From: an uncultured Spirochaetaceae bacterium
GTDB lineage: Bacteria; Spirochaetota; Spirochaetia; Treponematales; Treponemataceae
Reading direction: 5' to 3'
Assembly (NCBI GenBank): GCA_902789325.1
Contig: CADANN010000026.1
Location: 6,158 to 44,492 of the forward strand
DNA length: 38,335 bases
Made by a program: the position numbers and the translations under genes
Notes under the pieces: model-generated
Seen by the model: the letters and a program-made list of their open reading frames with translations, nothing else
Told to the model about the DNA's origin: nothing
Databases searched by the model: none
Shown here: positions 17,486-26,144 of the stretch, piece by piece
Numbering within the stretch: the stretch's first letter is position 1
Layout: each line of letters opens with the position of its first letter

Positions 17486-18785
17486 TCATGACTTCAAAAA
17501 AGTGTGGGAAGGTTACACTGCACCACTCTGCATCATTTACAATAACCGATTCACCATCACCAAGTCCAAGTCCCAGACATGCAAGAGACATGACAATTCT
17601 ATGATCCTTAAATGATTCAACTTCGCCACCATGAAGACACTTTCCGCCATCACCATAAACAACAAGCTGATTCCCCTCATCTACAATATGAGCACCAAGC
17701 TTTGTAAGTTCACTTGTCATAGCAACGATGCGATCTGTTTCTTTTTTACGGCAGATATCAATATCTGTAAACACCGTTTTTCCTTTAATAAAGCAGGCAG
17801 CAACAGCAAGTGCACAGATTGCATCTGGAAATGCAGACATTTCTACTCGCAGTTCTTTGCTAGGCAAACTATCGGTAGTTAGTTTTTTACCACCACGAAC
17901 AATTAACTTTTCTTCATCACGCAGCCATTCAATATCAGCACCAACAGATTGTAATACTTCTACAATCTTATCATCACCCTGACTGCCAGACCCATCAACA
18001 TTATCAATTGTAATTTCGCTTCCAGAAATCAGTGCTGCAACCAGAGGAAAAGCAACGCCTTCCCAATCAGATGGAACGGTCTTATCAAAAGCCTTAAATG
18101 GCACAGGTCCTGTTACACTGATTTTCTTAAAGTCATCGCTTATTTTTACTGGCACGCCTACACTCTCAAGCCAGAGCTTTGTCATTGTAAGATACGGAGT
18201 TTCCTTTGGATTCCACAACTCCATTTCTAATGTACCGTTCAAGCGCGAAGCTGCCATCATAAATCCGCTTATATACTGAGAAAGAGCTCCTTCTGTTACA
18301 AGCTTTATATTTACATCAATTGGTCCACAGAAACTAAATGGTGGAGTTGTTCCTCCATTAATACATTTAGCATTTGCACCAAGCTGACAGAGAGCATCTA
18401 CAAGATGATTTACCGGACGACGGCAAATTGATTCATCACCTGTAAACGTACATTCTCCTTTCAAAGTTGAAAGCACAGGACACAAAAAATACATAAGTGA
18501 GCCGGAGTTCCCTACATCAATCTGGTCAGCAGGAAGGTGAAGTCCTGCTCCGGCACCACGGACTGTCCACACTCCGCTATTTTCGCCTTCGCCAAAATCA
18601 ACTTCTGCACCTACTTTACGAACAGCCGCAGCCGTTGAGAGACAATCATTACTTGGAAGTGGATTAGAAATATGCGAAGTACCATCCGCCATTGCTGCAA
18701 GAATCAGCGCACGGATTGTATGACTTTTAGAACCGGGTACTGTAATATGCCCCGACAGAACAGACTTTTTTGCTACAGCTTTCAT
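17451..18785 (-). CDS. aroA: 3-phosphoshikimate 1-carboxyvinyltransferase (EPSP synthase)
   Basis: 444 aa, the normal length. It joins shikimate-3-phosphate and phosphoenolpyruvate in the chorismate pathway. Key segments are VPGSKSHTIRALILAAM (N-terminal Lys-Ser and Arg), DVGNSGSLMYFL, RRPVNHLVDAL, VEMSAFPDAICALA (the catalytic Asp region), RKKETDRIVAM and FKDHRIVMSLA. The start codon is preceded by a promoter rather than a Shine-Dalgarno: -10 TAAAAT ends about 8 nt upstream. The gene is divergent from the PurH-like gene and overlaps the methylase gene downstream. Confidence 0.96.
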   Translation of the reverse strand: MKAVAKKSVLSGHITVPGSKSHTIRALILAAMADGTSHISNPLPSNDCLSTAAAVRKVGAEVDFGEGENSGVWTVRGAGAGLHLPADQIDVGNSGSLMYFLCPVLSTLKGECTFTGDESICRRPVNHLVDALCQLGANAKCINGGTTPPFSFCGPIDVNIKLVTEGALSQYISGFMMAASRLNGTLEMELWNPKETPYLTMTKLWLESVGVPVKISDDFKKISVTGPVPFKAFDKTVPSDWEGVAFPLVAALISGSEITIDNVDGSGSQGDDKIVEVLQSVGADIEWLRDEEKLIVRGGKKLTTDSLPSKELRVEMSAFPDAICALAVAACFIKGKTVFTDIDICRKKETDRIVAMTSELTKLGAHIVDEGNQLVVYGDGGKCLHGGEVESFKDHRIVMSLACLGLGLGDGESVIVNDAEWCSVTFPHFFEVMNEIGAGFETRQ

Positions 18786-18793
18786 ATACCCTT

Positions 18794-18823
18794 ATTTTAC
18801 ATTATTTTTCTGTCTATTTTCAA
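18794..18823 (-). promoter_or_regulatory. aroA promoter, near-leaderless
   Basis: Minus strand: -35 TTGAAA (18818-18823), 18-bp spacer, -10 TAAAAT (18794-18799). Start of transcription is expected about 2 nt before the aroA ATG. An AAGGG close to the ATG would be mostly upstream of that start. Confidence 0.6.
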
Positions 18824-18845
18824 TTAGGAACTTTTCTGATAAAAT
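18817..18845 (+). promoter_or_regulatory. Promoter of the PurH-like gene, leaderless
   Basis: -35 TTTTCA (18817-18822), 17-bp spacer, -10 TAAAAT (18840-18845) with an extended TG. The predicted start coincides with the ATG at 18852. Its -35 overlaps that of the divergent aroA promoter, so the two may compete. Confidence 0.65.
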
Positions 18846-18851
18846 AAAGTT

Positions 18852-20510
18852 ATGACAAAGAGAGCTGTAATTCACGTAGAAAACACAGAAAATCTTGTTG
18901 AGTTTGCCGAATTTCTTGTCTCTTCTGGATGGACCCTTCTCTCAGCAAACAAAACTGAAGAAATCCTCAGAAAGCAGAAAATTCCTGTAACAAAGGAAAA
19001 TGCTCTTTCAGAAAGCAACATGTTCCTGGCAGATACTTCAAACCTCATAAGAAAAATGATGATGTCAAAATATCATGATGAAGATGAGGAATATATTACC
19101 CGCTCTGATTCCGAAGAAAACAATATTTACATTGTCTGCATGAATGTTCTTCCAGCAATTAATACATCTATAGTTTCAAAACAGTTCGATAATAATCTTT
19201 GTCCAAACAACTTTTTTGTTACTACTGTATTACGAAATGCTTTCAGAAATTATGAAAATCTTTTGATTCTTACAGATCCTGCAGATTATAAAGAAGCAAT
19301 GATTCAGCTTCGAACAAACAGCATTTCAAAAGATTTCAGAATCTATCTTGCTGGCAAGGCTTTAAATCTTGTTTCTGCCTTTGATGCAGGACTTTCGGCT
19401 TCAATTTTGCAGAGCCCTTCATTTGATGAAAAATTCATGAATTATCTTATGATACCGTTTAAGCGTGAACTTCAACTTCGCAGCGGAATAAATGCTCATC
19501 AATCTGCATATTTATATAAGGCACCTAGTGAAGCAGGCTCTGTCGGAAACTTTTTGCAAACAATTGGTAAAGATTTATCTTATGCCCTTGTAAATGATAT
19601 TTCTTTTGCCTGGGGGCAGATAAATACACTTTTCTCACTCTTGAAAAATCAGCCGACTGTAAAGAGTACAAACAGCGACGGTTATGAATTTACGACTCAG
19701 TTTACTCCGCTTTCGGGAACTGTTTTTTCTCTTGCAGTTAAGTTTGGAACAATTCTTGGTGCAGCACACGCAACAAATGTTCTTGATTCATTTAAATCAA
19801 CTTATACTTATGATTCTATTTCAACAACTGATACCGTATTTGCCTGTAGTGCAGTAATTAACGGTGAAGCAGCTGAAGAAATCGTAAAAGGCAATTTTGC
19901 TGCTATTGTTGCACCAAGTTTTACACCAGAAGCTAAGCAGATTCTTTCCCAGAATAAGAAAACTAAGCTTGTTCCTTCCTCAAAGGTTACTAACATTAAT
20001 CTTGAAGGCCGCTACATAAACGGTGGACTTTTAGTTCAAACAAAGGATACAACCCTCTTTACCCAGTGGAAGGTAAAAACCAAGAACAGACCTTCTCAGC
20101 TTCAAACTGATGAAATGGTATTTGGTATGCTGCTGGTTATGGGAGCCCGTTCTTATTCTTCTGTTCTCTTAAAGAATAATTCCATCTGCGGTATTGCACA
20201 GGGCTGCACTTCTGCAAAACGCGCTATAGATGGAGTCTGGTTCGAAGCCCTTAAATACACAGAGAGAGCAAGCGGACTACCTGGAGATGATTTCCGTCTT
20301 AATCATGATATTGATAAAAGCAATCTTGGCGAGGTACTTGTCTGCGATGCTGCAATTCCGTTTACCGATTCTACAAAATTGCTGATAGATAGCGGAGTTA
20401 AAGCAATTTTGCAAACCGGAGGCACTCCTTCGGATGACGAGTTTATTGATTACTGTAACGAACACGGTGTTGTCATGGTTTTTACTGGTATGACACATCT
20501 TTCATTTTAA
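18852..20510 (+). CDS. PurH-like protein, probably lacking AICAR transformylase and IMP cyclohydrolase activity
   Basis: 552 aa, close to the length of bifunctional PurH. Homology is seen along the whole protein: RAVIHVENTENLVEFAEFL and KIPVT at the start, LRSGINAHQSAYLYKA (normally LRYGENPHQ), GKDLSYALVND, IVAPSFTPEAKQIL, GGLLVQTKDT, and the C-terminal QTGGTPSDDEFIDYCNEHG then MVFTGMTHLSF. Key residues are missing: the transformylase VKHxNPCG is VKFGTILGA, the DPVSAFGG element is DSISTTDT, the GAGQMSR element is AQGCTSA, the terminal His is Phe, and the cyclohydrolase STGGT and GRVKTLHP elements are gone. No frameshift or stop interrupts it, so it is kept as a protein, possibly with a structural or regulatory role. 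Confidence 0.85.
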   Translation: MTKRAVIHVENTENLVEFAEFLVSSGWTLLSANKTEEILRKQKIPVTKENALSESNMFLADTSNLIRKMMMSKYHDEDEEYITRSDSEENNIYIVCMNVLPAINTSIVSKQFDNNLCPNNFFVTTVLRNAFRNYENLLILTDPADYKEAMIQLRTNSISKDFRIYLAGKALNLVSAFDAGLSASILQSPSFDEKFMNYLMIPFKRELQLRSGINAHQSAYLYKAPSEAGSVGNFLQTIGKDLSYALVNDISFAWGQINTLFSLLKNQPTVKSTNSDGYEFTTQFTPLSGTVFSLAVKFGTILGAAHATNVLDSFKSTYTYDSISTTDTVFACSAVINGEAAEEIVKGNFAAIVAPSFTPEAKQILSQNKKTKLVPSSKVTNINLEGRYINGGLLVQTKDTTLFTQWKVKTKNRPSQLQTDEMVFGMLLVMGARSYSSVLLKNNSICGIAQGCTSAKRAIDGVWFEALKYTERASGLPGDDFRLNHDIDKSNLGEVLVCDAAIPFTDSTKLLIDSGVKAILQTGGTPSDDEFIDYCNEHGVVMVFTGMTHLSF

Positions 20511-20529
20511 TTCTTTATAGAGGTTATTT

Positions 20530-21606
20530 ATGCTTTACTATCTTGGACAGATTCTTCAAAACTATTGGGGTCCTGCCCGTCTTCTTACATCTTATGCTGT
20601 GCTTATTACACTTGCACTTTATCTTGGATTCTTTCTTGCCTTTAAGCTGATTCCAAAATTTTATAATGTTTTGCCTCATGACCGTGGCCGCGAGTTCACT
20701 CTCAAAGACAATGCAGAAGCCGCAAAAGGTAAACCTACAGGAGCCGGCCTTGTATTCATTTCGATTTTCGTAATAATCAGCTTTTTGATTTGTCCTATGA
20801 ACTGGGCACGTGCATCTATTGTTATTCTTACCTGGATTACAATGCTCACAGGTTATCTTGATGACCGCAGTACAACAAGTTGGGGCGAATACCTCAAAGG
20901 CGCACTTGATTTAATTATCAGTGTAGTTACTTCATTTATTCTTTACTATGCATTTAAGCAGCTTTCACCGGATGGAATTGTACGCTTCTGGCTGCCATTC
21001 TTTGCAAATGAAATTGCAGTTAATCCGGTTGTATATATTGTAATCAGTACAATTTTACTTTGGGCTTCCATAAACACAACAAACTGTACTGATGGTGTAG
21101 ACGGCCTTTCTTCTACCCTCGTTCTGCTTGCTCTTCTTACTCTTGGTATTCTTTTCTACTTTATTCTTGGACACAAAGACATTGCAGCATACCTGCTTGT
21201 ACAGCACCTTCCTACTGGTGCTAACTGGGCTGTTTTACTGCTTGCAATGGCCGGAGTTGTAATGGGATACTTGTGGCACAATGCCTTCCCAAGTCACTGT
21301 CTTATGGGAGACGCCGGAAGCCGAGCACTTGGCTACTTTATCGGTGTAGGAGTAATGGTAAGCGGAAACCCATTCATAATTCTTGCTACCTCTTCAATCA
21401 TTATGGTAAATGGCGGAATGGGTTTACTAAAAGTATTCCTGCTTCGATTCTTTAAGATTAAGATTTTTGAAACTGTAAGATTCCCACTCCACGACCACAT
21501 GCGCAAAAATCGCGGCTGGTCACCAACACAGGTTTTACTGAAGTTTATGATTCTTCAGTTGCTGATTACCTGTGCGATTATTGGAATCTTCTTAAAGGTT
21601 AGATAA
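20530..21606 (+). CDS. mraY: Phospho-N-acetylmuramoyl-pentapeptide transferase
   Basis: 358 aa with about ten hydrophobic segments. It transfers phospho-MurNAc-pentapeptide to undecaprenyl phosphate at the inner membrane to form lipid I. MraY hallmarks are PTGAGLVFI, TGYLDDRSTTSWGEYLKG (Asp pair and Lys), NTTNCTDGVDGLSSTL, MGDAGSRALGYFIG (the catalytic Asp) and HDHMRKNRGWSPTQV (the His-rich loop). GAGG lies 7 nt before the ATG and 20 nt separate it from the PurH-like gene. It is unusual not to see other mur genes beside it; the strand is closed downstream by hairpins and a terminator. Confidence 0.95.
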   Translation: MLYYLGQILQNYWGPARLLTSYAVLITLALYLGFFLAFKLIPKFYNVLPHDRGREFTLKDNAEAAKGKPTGAGLVFISIFVIISFLICPMNWARASIVILTWITMLTGYLDDRSTTSWGEYLKGALDLIISVVTSFILYYAFKQLSPDGIVRFWLPFFANEIAVNPVVYIVISTILLWASINTTNCTDGVDGLSSTLVLLALLTLGILFYFILGHKDIAAYLLVQHLPTGANWAVLLLAMAGVVMGYLWHNAFPSHCLMGDAGSRALGYFIGVGVMVSGNPFIILATSSIIMVNGGMGLLKVFLLRFFKIKIFETVRFPLHDHMRKNRGWSPTQVLLKFMILQLLITCAIIGIFLKVR

Positions 21607-21615
21607 TGCCTACAA

Positions 21616-21665
21616 TCGAAAATCCGTTAAAAAACGAGCCGATAGGGTCGTTTTAGGATTATCGA
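21616..21665. other. Extended hairpin after mraY
   Basis: TCGAAAATCC ... AAAACGA pairs with TCGTTTT ... GGATTATCGA around the loop GCCGATAGGG, with small bulges. Together with the next hairpin it fills the 170-nt gap between mraY and the dipeptidase gene. No reading frame or known RNA family is apparent. Confidence 0.45.
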
Positions 21666-21679
21666 AAGAACGGCACAGA

Positions 21680-21696
21680 GGCAAGCTGTGCTTGCC
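21680..21696. other. Perfect 7-bp hairpin
   Basis: GGCAAGC-TGT-GCTTGCC is a tight, GC-rich stem-loop between the mraY hairpin and the main terminator. It lacks a T-run and so is not itself a terminator. Confidence 0.45.
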
Positions 21697-21712
21697 GACA
21701 TGCGGCATATGT

Positions 21713-21760
21713 AAAAAGGCCCCCAGACAAACTCATTCTCGTTTAGCTGGGGGCCTTTTT
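21713..21760. terminator. Bidirectional Rho-independent terminator
   Basis: AAAAAGGCCCCCAG (21713-21726) pairs exactly with CTGGGGGCCTTTTT (21747-21760) around a 20-nt loop. A run of five T follows the stem in both directions, so it can end both mraY and the converging dipeptidase operon. Confidence 0.92.
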
Positions 21761-21777
21761 CTGTTCAAAACCGATTT

Positions 21778-23004
21778 CTAGTTTGCAAAAAATTCTATTA
21801 GTGTCTCCGCATCTTTAATAAGATTCTCAATAATACAATACTCGTTCGGCTGGTGTGCCTGATCGTCGAGAGTGCTCCAAACGACCGCATCAATTCCTTC
21901 GCGACGAAGTTCTGCACCAACTGTTCCACCACCAATACCAATAAATTTAGCATCAATGTTGTGAACATTTTTGATTGCTGCAGCAAGCTTCTGGGCAACA
22001 GGTGCAGTTACCGGTGTTGCAGGGCTTTCTGACTTCTGTGGAGTTGTGTATTCAATTTTTACTCCATATTCTGCTTCTACTTCGCGGCAGCATTTGTCTA
22101 CTTCTGCAAGAACATCTGCAAGTTTGTAGCATGGCAAAATACGACAGTCCATGCAGAAGGTGTCTTCACCCGGAATGATGTTTATACTGTCAACGTTCTT
22201 TTCACGCTTTGTTGGCTGGAAGGTTGAATAATCTGGCTCAAAAAGCGGATCGTGTTTATTGAAAACTTTTTCAAGTCCATTCAACTTCAAAGAAAGAGCA
22301 CAGGCTGCAAGGCAGGCATTTGCACCGCTGTCTGGGCGGCTTCCGTGAGTCTGCTTACCCATTACGTGAACGCGCAGCCACAAAAGATTCTTTTCTGCAA
22401 TCTCGATTGTGCGGCCTTCGCTGTCTCCTCCATCAGGAATCAAAACAAGATCATTTTTTCGGAACAAGTCTGTATTATGAATCAACCAGATTGCTCCATA
22501 TTCACTTCCGTTTTCTTCATCAGCTACAAAAAGAAGTTTTACAGTGTAAGCTGGTGTAAGGTCATTCTTAATATAATAAAGAGCGGCAAAAGCTGCAGAA
22601 CAAAGTCCCTGCTGATTATCTTCAACACCACGTCCGTAAATGCGGCCGTCTTTTTCCGTAAGTTTCCAAGGATCTGTATTCCAGAGTTTTGGGTCACCGA
22701 TTGGAACTACATCCATATGAGCCATTACCCAGATGCGTTGAGAATCATCCTGCCCCGGAATTGTAACTACGAGACTTGGACGTACTCCGTCACTTACACG
22801 GCTGTCTGGAGCTTCAAAGCGTTCAATTGTACATCCATTTTTATCAAAACCGTTATCACGAAGCCAGGCTTCGAGGGCACGGCATTTTTTCTCTTCACCA
22901 TCTCCACCACCTTCTGGAGCAATAGCAGGAATTGATGTAAGTAAAGTTTCGAGCGCAATAATTTCTCCGCGAGCTGCCTGTAAAAAATCAGAGGCCTTAG
23001 TCAT
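21778..23004 (-). CDS. M20 family (Sapep-type) metallo-dipeptidase
   Basis: 408 aa. Metal ligands are in VMAHMDVVPIGD (His and Asp), GRGVEDNQQG (bridging Asp), ADEENGSEYG (catalytic and ligand Glu), LIPDGGDSEG (Asp) and DDQAHQPNEYC near the C-terminus (His). The segment WNTDPWKLTEKDGRIYGRG is typical of the Sapep/PepV group of Mn or Zn dipeptidases acting on short peptides in the cytoplasm. The ATG at 23004 is chosen because GGAGG lies 9 nt upstream; an in-frame ATG at 23022 would overlap that site. It overlaps the galE stop by one base (TAATG), so translation is coupled. Confidence 0.9.
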   Translation of the reverse strand: MTKASDFLQAARGEIIALETLLTSIPAIAPEGGGDGEEKKCRALEAWLRDNGFDKNGCTIERFEAPDSRVSDGVRPSLVVTIPGQDDSQRIWVMAHMDVVPIGDPKLWNTDPWKLTEKDGRIYGRGVEDNQQGLCSAAFAALYYIKNDLTPAYTVKLLFVADEENGSEYGAIWLIHNTDLFRKNDLVLIPDGGDSEGRTIEIAEKNLLWLRVHVMGKQTHGSRPDSGANACLAACALSLKLNGLEKVFNKHDPLFEPDYSTFQPTKREKNVDSINIIPGEDTFCMDCRILPCYKLADVLAEVDKCCREVEAEYGVKIEYTTPQKSESPATPVTAPVAQKLAAAIKNVHNIDAKFIGIGGGTVGAELRREGIDAVVWSTLDDQAHQPNEYCIIENLIKDAETLIEFFAN

Positions 23005-23963
23005 TATTTGTATACCTCCCATGTTGTTTTTACGAGAGTATCAACATCAGAGTATTTTGGTTCCCAGCCGATAAGCTCTTTTGCAAGCTTTGAAGTTGTG
23101 TAAAGGCATGCAGGGTCACCAGGACGGCGTGGAACATCTTCTGCAGGAATTGGCTTACCTGTAATCTTGCGGGCAGCATCAATAATCTCTTTTACAGTTG
23201 TTCCCTTTTCAGTTCCAAGGTTCAGTTTCAAGCTCTTCTGATTCTTAGCAATGTATTCAAGAGACATAACGTGAGCACGTGCAAGGTCTGTTACGTGAAC
23301 ATAGTCACGAATACAGGTTCCGTCGCGTGTATCATAATCATTTCCGAATACCTTAAGCTCACGCTGACCAAGAGCAGCTTCCATTACACGTGGAAGAAGA
23401 TTTTCAGGCTTCTGTTCGAGTCCACGAATTTCACCATCAGGATCATAACCTGCTGCATTGAAATAGCGGAGTGCTGCAAACTTGAGCCCCTTGAGCTGAT
23501 CATACCAGTCCATAAACTCTTCTATCTTGAGCTTTGTAAAACCGTAATAGTTGATTGGCTTCTGAGGATGATTTTCATCCATAGGAAGATACTGTGGCTC
23601 ACCAAAAGTAGCAGCAGAAGAAGAAAAAATCATGATTTTGCAGTTGTGTTTTACAGCCGCATTCATAATGTTCAAAGTACCTGTAATATTGTTGATGGAA
23701 TATTTCTCTGGTGCAACCATAGATTCACCGGCAGCCTTAAATGCGGCAAGGTGAACAAATGCATCAAAACCGCGGGCAAAAGCCTGATCCAGGTCACGTT
23801 CAATCAAAATATTTCCATAAATAAACTCGTTCTTTGGAAAAAGATTGCAGCGAAGTCCGCTCGAAAGATTATCAAATACAGTAACTTCATGACCAGCCTT
23901 CATCATTTCTTTTACAACGTGGCTTCCGATATATCCGGCACCACCAATTACTAAAACCTTCAT
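23004..23963 (-). CDS. galE: UDP-glucose 4-epimerase
   Basis: 319 aa, a little shorter than E. coli GalE. It interconverts UDP-glucose and UDP-galactose for sugar use and surface glycan synthesis. GGAGYIGSHV at residues 7-16 binds NAD; SSSAATFGEP and YYGFTKLKIE give the Ser/Tyr-xxx-Lys catalytic set; LRYFNAAGYDPDG and RDYVHVTDLA are further family marks. GGAG is 6 nt before the ATG. It lies between a small lipoprotein and the dipeptidase in one minus-strand operon. Confidence 0.95.
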   Translation of the reverse strand: MKVLVIGGAGYIGSHVVKEMMKAGHEVTVFDNLSSGLRCNLFPKNEFIYGNILIERDLDQAFARGFDAFVHLAAFKAAGESMVAPEKYSINNITGTLNIMNAAVKHNCKIMIFSSSAATFGEPQYLPMDENHPQKPINYYGFTKLKIEEFMDWYDQLKGLKFAALRYFNAAGYDPDGEIRGLEQKPENLLPRVMEAALGQRELKVFGNDYDTRDGTCIRDYVHVTDLARAHVMSLEYIAKNQKSLKLNLGTEKGTTVKEIIDAARKITGKPIPAEDVPRRPGDPACLYTTSKLAKELIGWEPKYSDVDTLVKTTWEVYK

Positions 23964-23971
23964 AAAATCTC

Positions 23972-24364
23972 CTATTTATAAAACACAGCAAGTGCAATAT
24001 AAGTTTCACCGGACAAAGCCCAGCTTGAATCGTATAATATAAAATCAGAAGAAAGTTCTTCCTCTTTGATTTTCAAAATTTTATCTGCCTGATCGCTGTT
24101 TACACCTTCTGCACGAATAATCAAAACTTCTTTATCAGCAATTTCAGGCACAACCTTTTTTATTGCTGGAACATCATTTTCAAAAGCCGATTCGAGCCAT
24201 ACTGGTAATTCCTGCCCGAATCCTTTATATTTCCAGTCTTCAAAAAGTAACTTTTCTTGATTTTGTTTTTTTTCTATATGATTACCACCCGCACTCGTTG
24301 TAGCGCAGGATGTAAGCATGATGAAAAACAATAGCGGTAAAAACGTTTTAAAAAATGTTTTCAT
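23972..24364 (-). CDS. Small lipoprotein of unknown function
   Basis: 130 aa from the ATG at 24364, which gives a normal lipoprotein signal peptide with lipobox MLTSC (Cys20). A longer frame from 24394 would put a charged tail before the signal and would start upstream of the likely transcription start, so it is rejected. The mature part (about 110 aa) contains EDWKYKGFGQELPVWLE and ends ALSGETYIALAVFYK; similar short lipoproteins occur in treponemes, but I do not recognise the family. The stop is 8 nt before galE, so it leads the lipoprotein-galE-dipeptidase operon. Confidence 0.75.
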   Translation of the reverse strand: MKTFFKTFLPLLFFIMLTSCATTSAGGNHIEKKQNQEKLLFEDWKYKGFGQELPVWLESAFENDVPAIKKVVPEIADKEVLIIRAEGVNSDQADKILKIKEEELSSDFILYDSSWALSGETYIALAVFYK

Positions 24365-24371
24365 TAATGTT

Positions 24372-24400
24372 ATTTTATCAGATTCAATGCTCAATGTTAA
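24372..24400 (-). promoter_or_regulatory. Promoter of the lipoprotein-galE operon, leaderless
   Basis: Minus strand: -35 TTAACA (24395-24400), 17-bp spacer, -10 TAAAAT (24372-24377) with extended TG. The expected start is 1 nt before the ATG at 24364, and there is no Shine-Dalgarno. Confidence 0.7.
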
Positions 24401-24418
24401 GGTAGGCTAAAACAGGTA

Positions 24419-24448
24419 TTGAATCAGAATCTATTTTTGAGGTAAACT
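24419..24448 (+). promoter_or_regulatory. Possible promoter of the TPR lipoprotein, near-leaderless
   Basis: -35 TTGAAT (24419-24424), 18-bp spacer, -10 TAAACT (24443-24448). The predicted start is about 3 nt before the ATG at 24458. The -10 is weak; the only GAGG is 15 nt from the ATG, too far to serve well. Confidence 0.4.
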
Positions 24449-24457
24449 TCAAACACT

Positions 24458-24859
24458 ATGAAAAAATTAATCACTCTCGCAGCCCTTTTTGTGGCTACAA
24501 TGCTTTTATTTTCCTGCAAAACACTTAAGGAAATTCCAGAAGATAAATCTTCTGCTCAAATAATCCAGATGGGACAGAATTATGTTGCTATTCCTGATTA
24601 CAAATCAGCTGAATTCTGTTATGAAACAGTAATTGACCGCTACGGTACTGACCCTAGAATTTATGTTGAAGCAAAATATGAACTTGGACGCATTTATCTT
24701 GCTCAGAAAAAATATGACAAGGCTTATGCAACTTTTAATGAGCTTTTAAATATTTACGACAGTTATGGTGCAATGCTTCCTGGAGCATACAAAAAACTCT
24801 GCAACATCAGCATCAATCAGATTCCTGCTATAAAATTGCAGGAACTTCAGAATAAATAG
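24458..24859 (+). CDS. TPR-containing lipoprotein
   Basis: 133 aa with a clear lipoprotein signal peptide (lipobox LLFSC, Cys20). The mature part has TPR-like helical pairs: QNYVAIPDYKSAEFCYETVIDRYG at about 43-66, then VEAKYELGRIYLAQKKYDKAYATFNELLNIY at about 72-102. This resembles the start of BamD-type lipoproteins but is only about half that length, so a role in outer membrane assembly is only a possibility. Its stop is one base away from the convergent VWA gene end. Confidence 0.78.
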   Translation: MKKLITLAALFVATMLLFSCKTLKEIPEDKSSAQIIQMGQNYVAIPDYKSAEFCYETVIDRYGTDPRIYVEAKYELGRIYLAQKKYDKAYATFNELLNIYDSYGAMLPGAYKKLCNISINQIPAIKLQELQNK

Positions 24860-24860
24860 T

Positions 24861-26138
24861 TTAGTCTTTAGGCAGAAGAATCGAGTGAATCTTGATTTTT
24901 CTGCTTTCGGCAATTCCCATTACATAATCTTTTGAATATTTTTTGCTGCCACGCGGTGTTGGATGAGGTTCAGCATCTCCAATCAAAATAATCTTTTTCT
25001 GAGCAGTAGTTCGCCACGAATAGAATTCGCAAGATGCATACATTGCTTCGTAAACCGCTTCAGGAATATCGCCGCCTTCTTTTCCATAAATACGAATAGA
25101 ATTCAGATTTTTTGAGAAACTTGTATAGTTTGAAGTAAATGGAAATACCTTTACAGGCAAATCCATATATTTAAAGGTATCACCATAATCACGATAGAAA
25201 AGAAGTCCGACTCTTGTCCCCGGAGTTTCACCAAAGAGTTCCTGCAAAAGTGGCTGCATATCTGTCTTCAGTTTATCAATATCATTTTTCATACTTCCGG
25301 TAGCATCAATTGCAAAAACAAGGTCAAGATTATCCTTATCTTTTACATCTTCCAGAAGACCGCGGATATCATCAATAATAGTTTCAGGTCCTTTTGAATA
25401 GATGATATCATCAGACATTTCCTTAAAACGCTCACTTGCAACCGGGTTATAATCATCAGTGAGAACAGTTTCCGGCTCGTCAATTGGTTCAGGCTCTGGC
25501 TCAGGTTCCGGCAAAGGAGGTTCAACCTTTGGCACAGGCTTTTTGACAATGCGCTTCTGAACCTTCAAATCAAACATAAAAGGACTATCCATATAATCGC
25601 CGGTGTAATCAGCATAAGGCTTTTCGAATGAGCGGATATTTATAAAAGTGCCTTTTCCTATTGTGATTTCACCATTACGAGACCATTCGTATCCATAAAC
25701 AATTGTCTCTGGAATATAAATATGGAAGGCTTCAACTTCTTCACCAAAGACCTTGGTTCGTTCTGGAGTTGAATCTACCAGACTGTATTTTGCACCTTCA
25801 GATTCAAGTTTTTTTCCATCCAGAAAGCGGATTTCATCGCCATTTATCTTATTATATTCTTTTGCACGGTAGGCATAACTGTCGCTTTTACCTTCCGGGT
25901 CTTTTGTAGTTTCAGTAAGAAGGATAGAATTTACATTTTCAGTCTTTTTTACATATAAATGATAGCCGCCGTTAGCAGAATCTGGAACAAGACGAACATT
26001 ATCAGCCGTAATTCTAAGCTGCTGCTGTTTTGCAGTAAATAAAACTTTTTGCGAGCCTTCTGATTCATCAGAGTTCTGCGCAAACACAGCCTGCAACGCC
26101 ATAAAAAAAACTGTAATCAAAATAATTTTTTTCTGCAT
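24861..26138 (-). CDS. Secreted VWA-domain protein
   Basis: 425 aa. A signal peptide (ILITVFFMALQAVFAQ, cleavage after VFA) has no lipobox. Residues about 30-200 are a beta-rich N-terminal region with no known match. Residues about 205-225 are a Pro-Glu repeat linker (PEPEPEPEP) that may span space in the periplasm. Residues about 270-425 are a von Willebrand A domain with MIDAS DATGSM, then PGTRVGLLFYRDYGD and KKIILIGDAEPHPTP. The protein is probably periplasmic and binds a partner through the MIDAS metal. No Shine-Dalgarno is visible; GATAAT lies exactly 7 nt before the ATG. Confidence 0.85.
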   Translation of the reverse strand: MQKKIILITVFFMALQAVFAQNSDESEGSQKVLFTAKQQQLRITADNVRLVPDSANGGYHLYVKKTENVNSILLTETTKDPEGKSDSYAYRAKEYNKINGDEIRFLDGKKLESEGAKYSLVDSTPERTKVFGEEVEAFHIYIPETIVYGYEWSRNGEITIGKGTFINIRSFEKPYADYTGDYMDSPFMFDLKVQKRIVKKPVPKVEPPLPEPEPEPEPIDEPETVLTDDYNPVASERFKEMSDDIIYSKGPETIIDDIRGLLEDVKDKDNLDLVFAIDATGSMKNDIDKLKTDMQPLLQELFGETPGTRVGLLFYRDYGDTFKYMDLPVKVFPFTSNYTSFSKNLNSIRIYGKEGGDIPEAVYEAMYASCEFYSWRTTAQKKIILIGDAEPHPTPRGSKKYSKDYVMGIAESRKIKIHSILLPKD

Positions 26139-26144
26139 AAGTAG

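Noticed and set aside
22252..22935. 227-codon plus-strand frame
   Set aside because: It is antisense to the well-supported dipeptidase gene and has no family features or start signals.
23271..23954. 227-codon plus-strand frame
   Set aside because: It lies wholly within galE on the other strand; the protein is Cys/Ile rich and unlike any family.
25480..25530. Short tandem repeat in DNA
   Set aside because: It only encodes the Pro-Glu linker of the VWA protein; no longer repeat unit is present.
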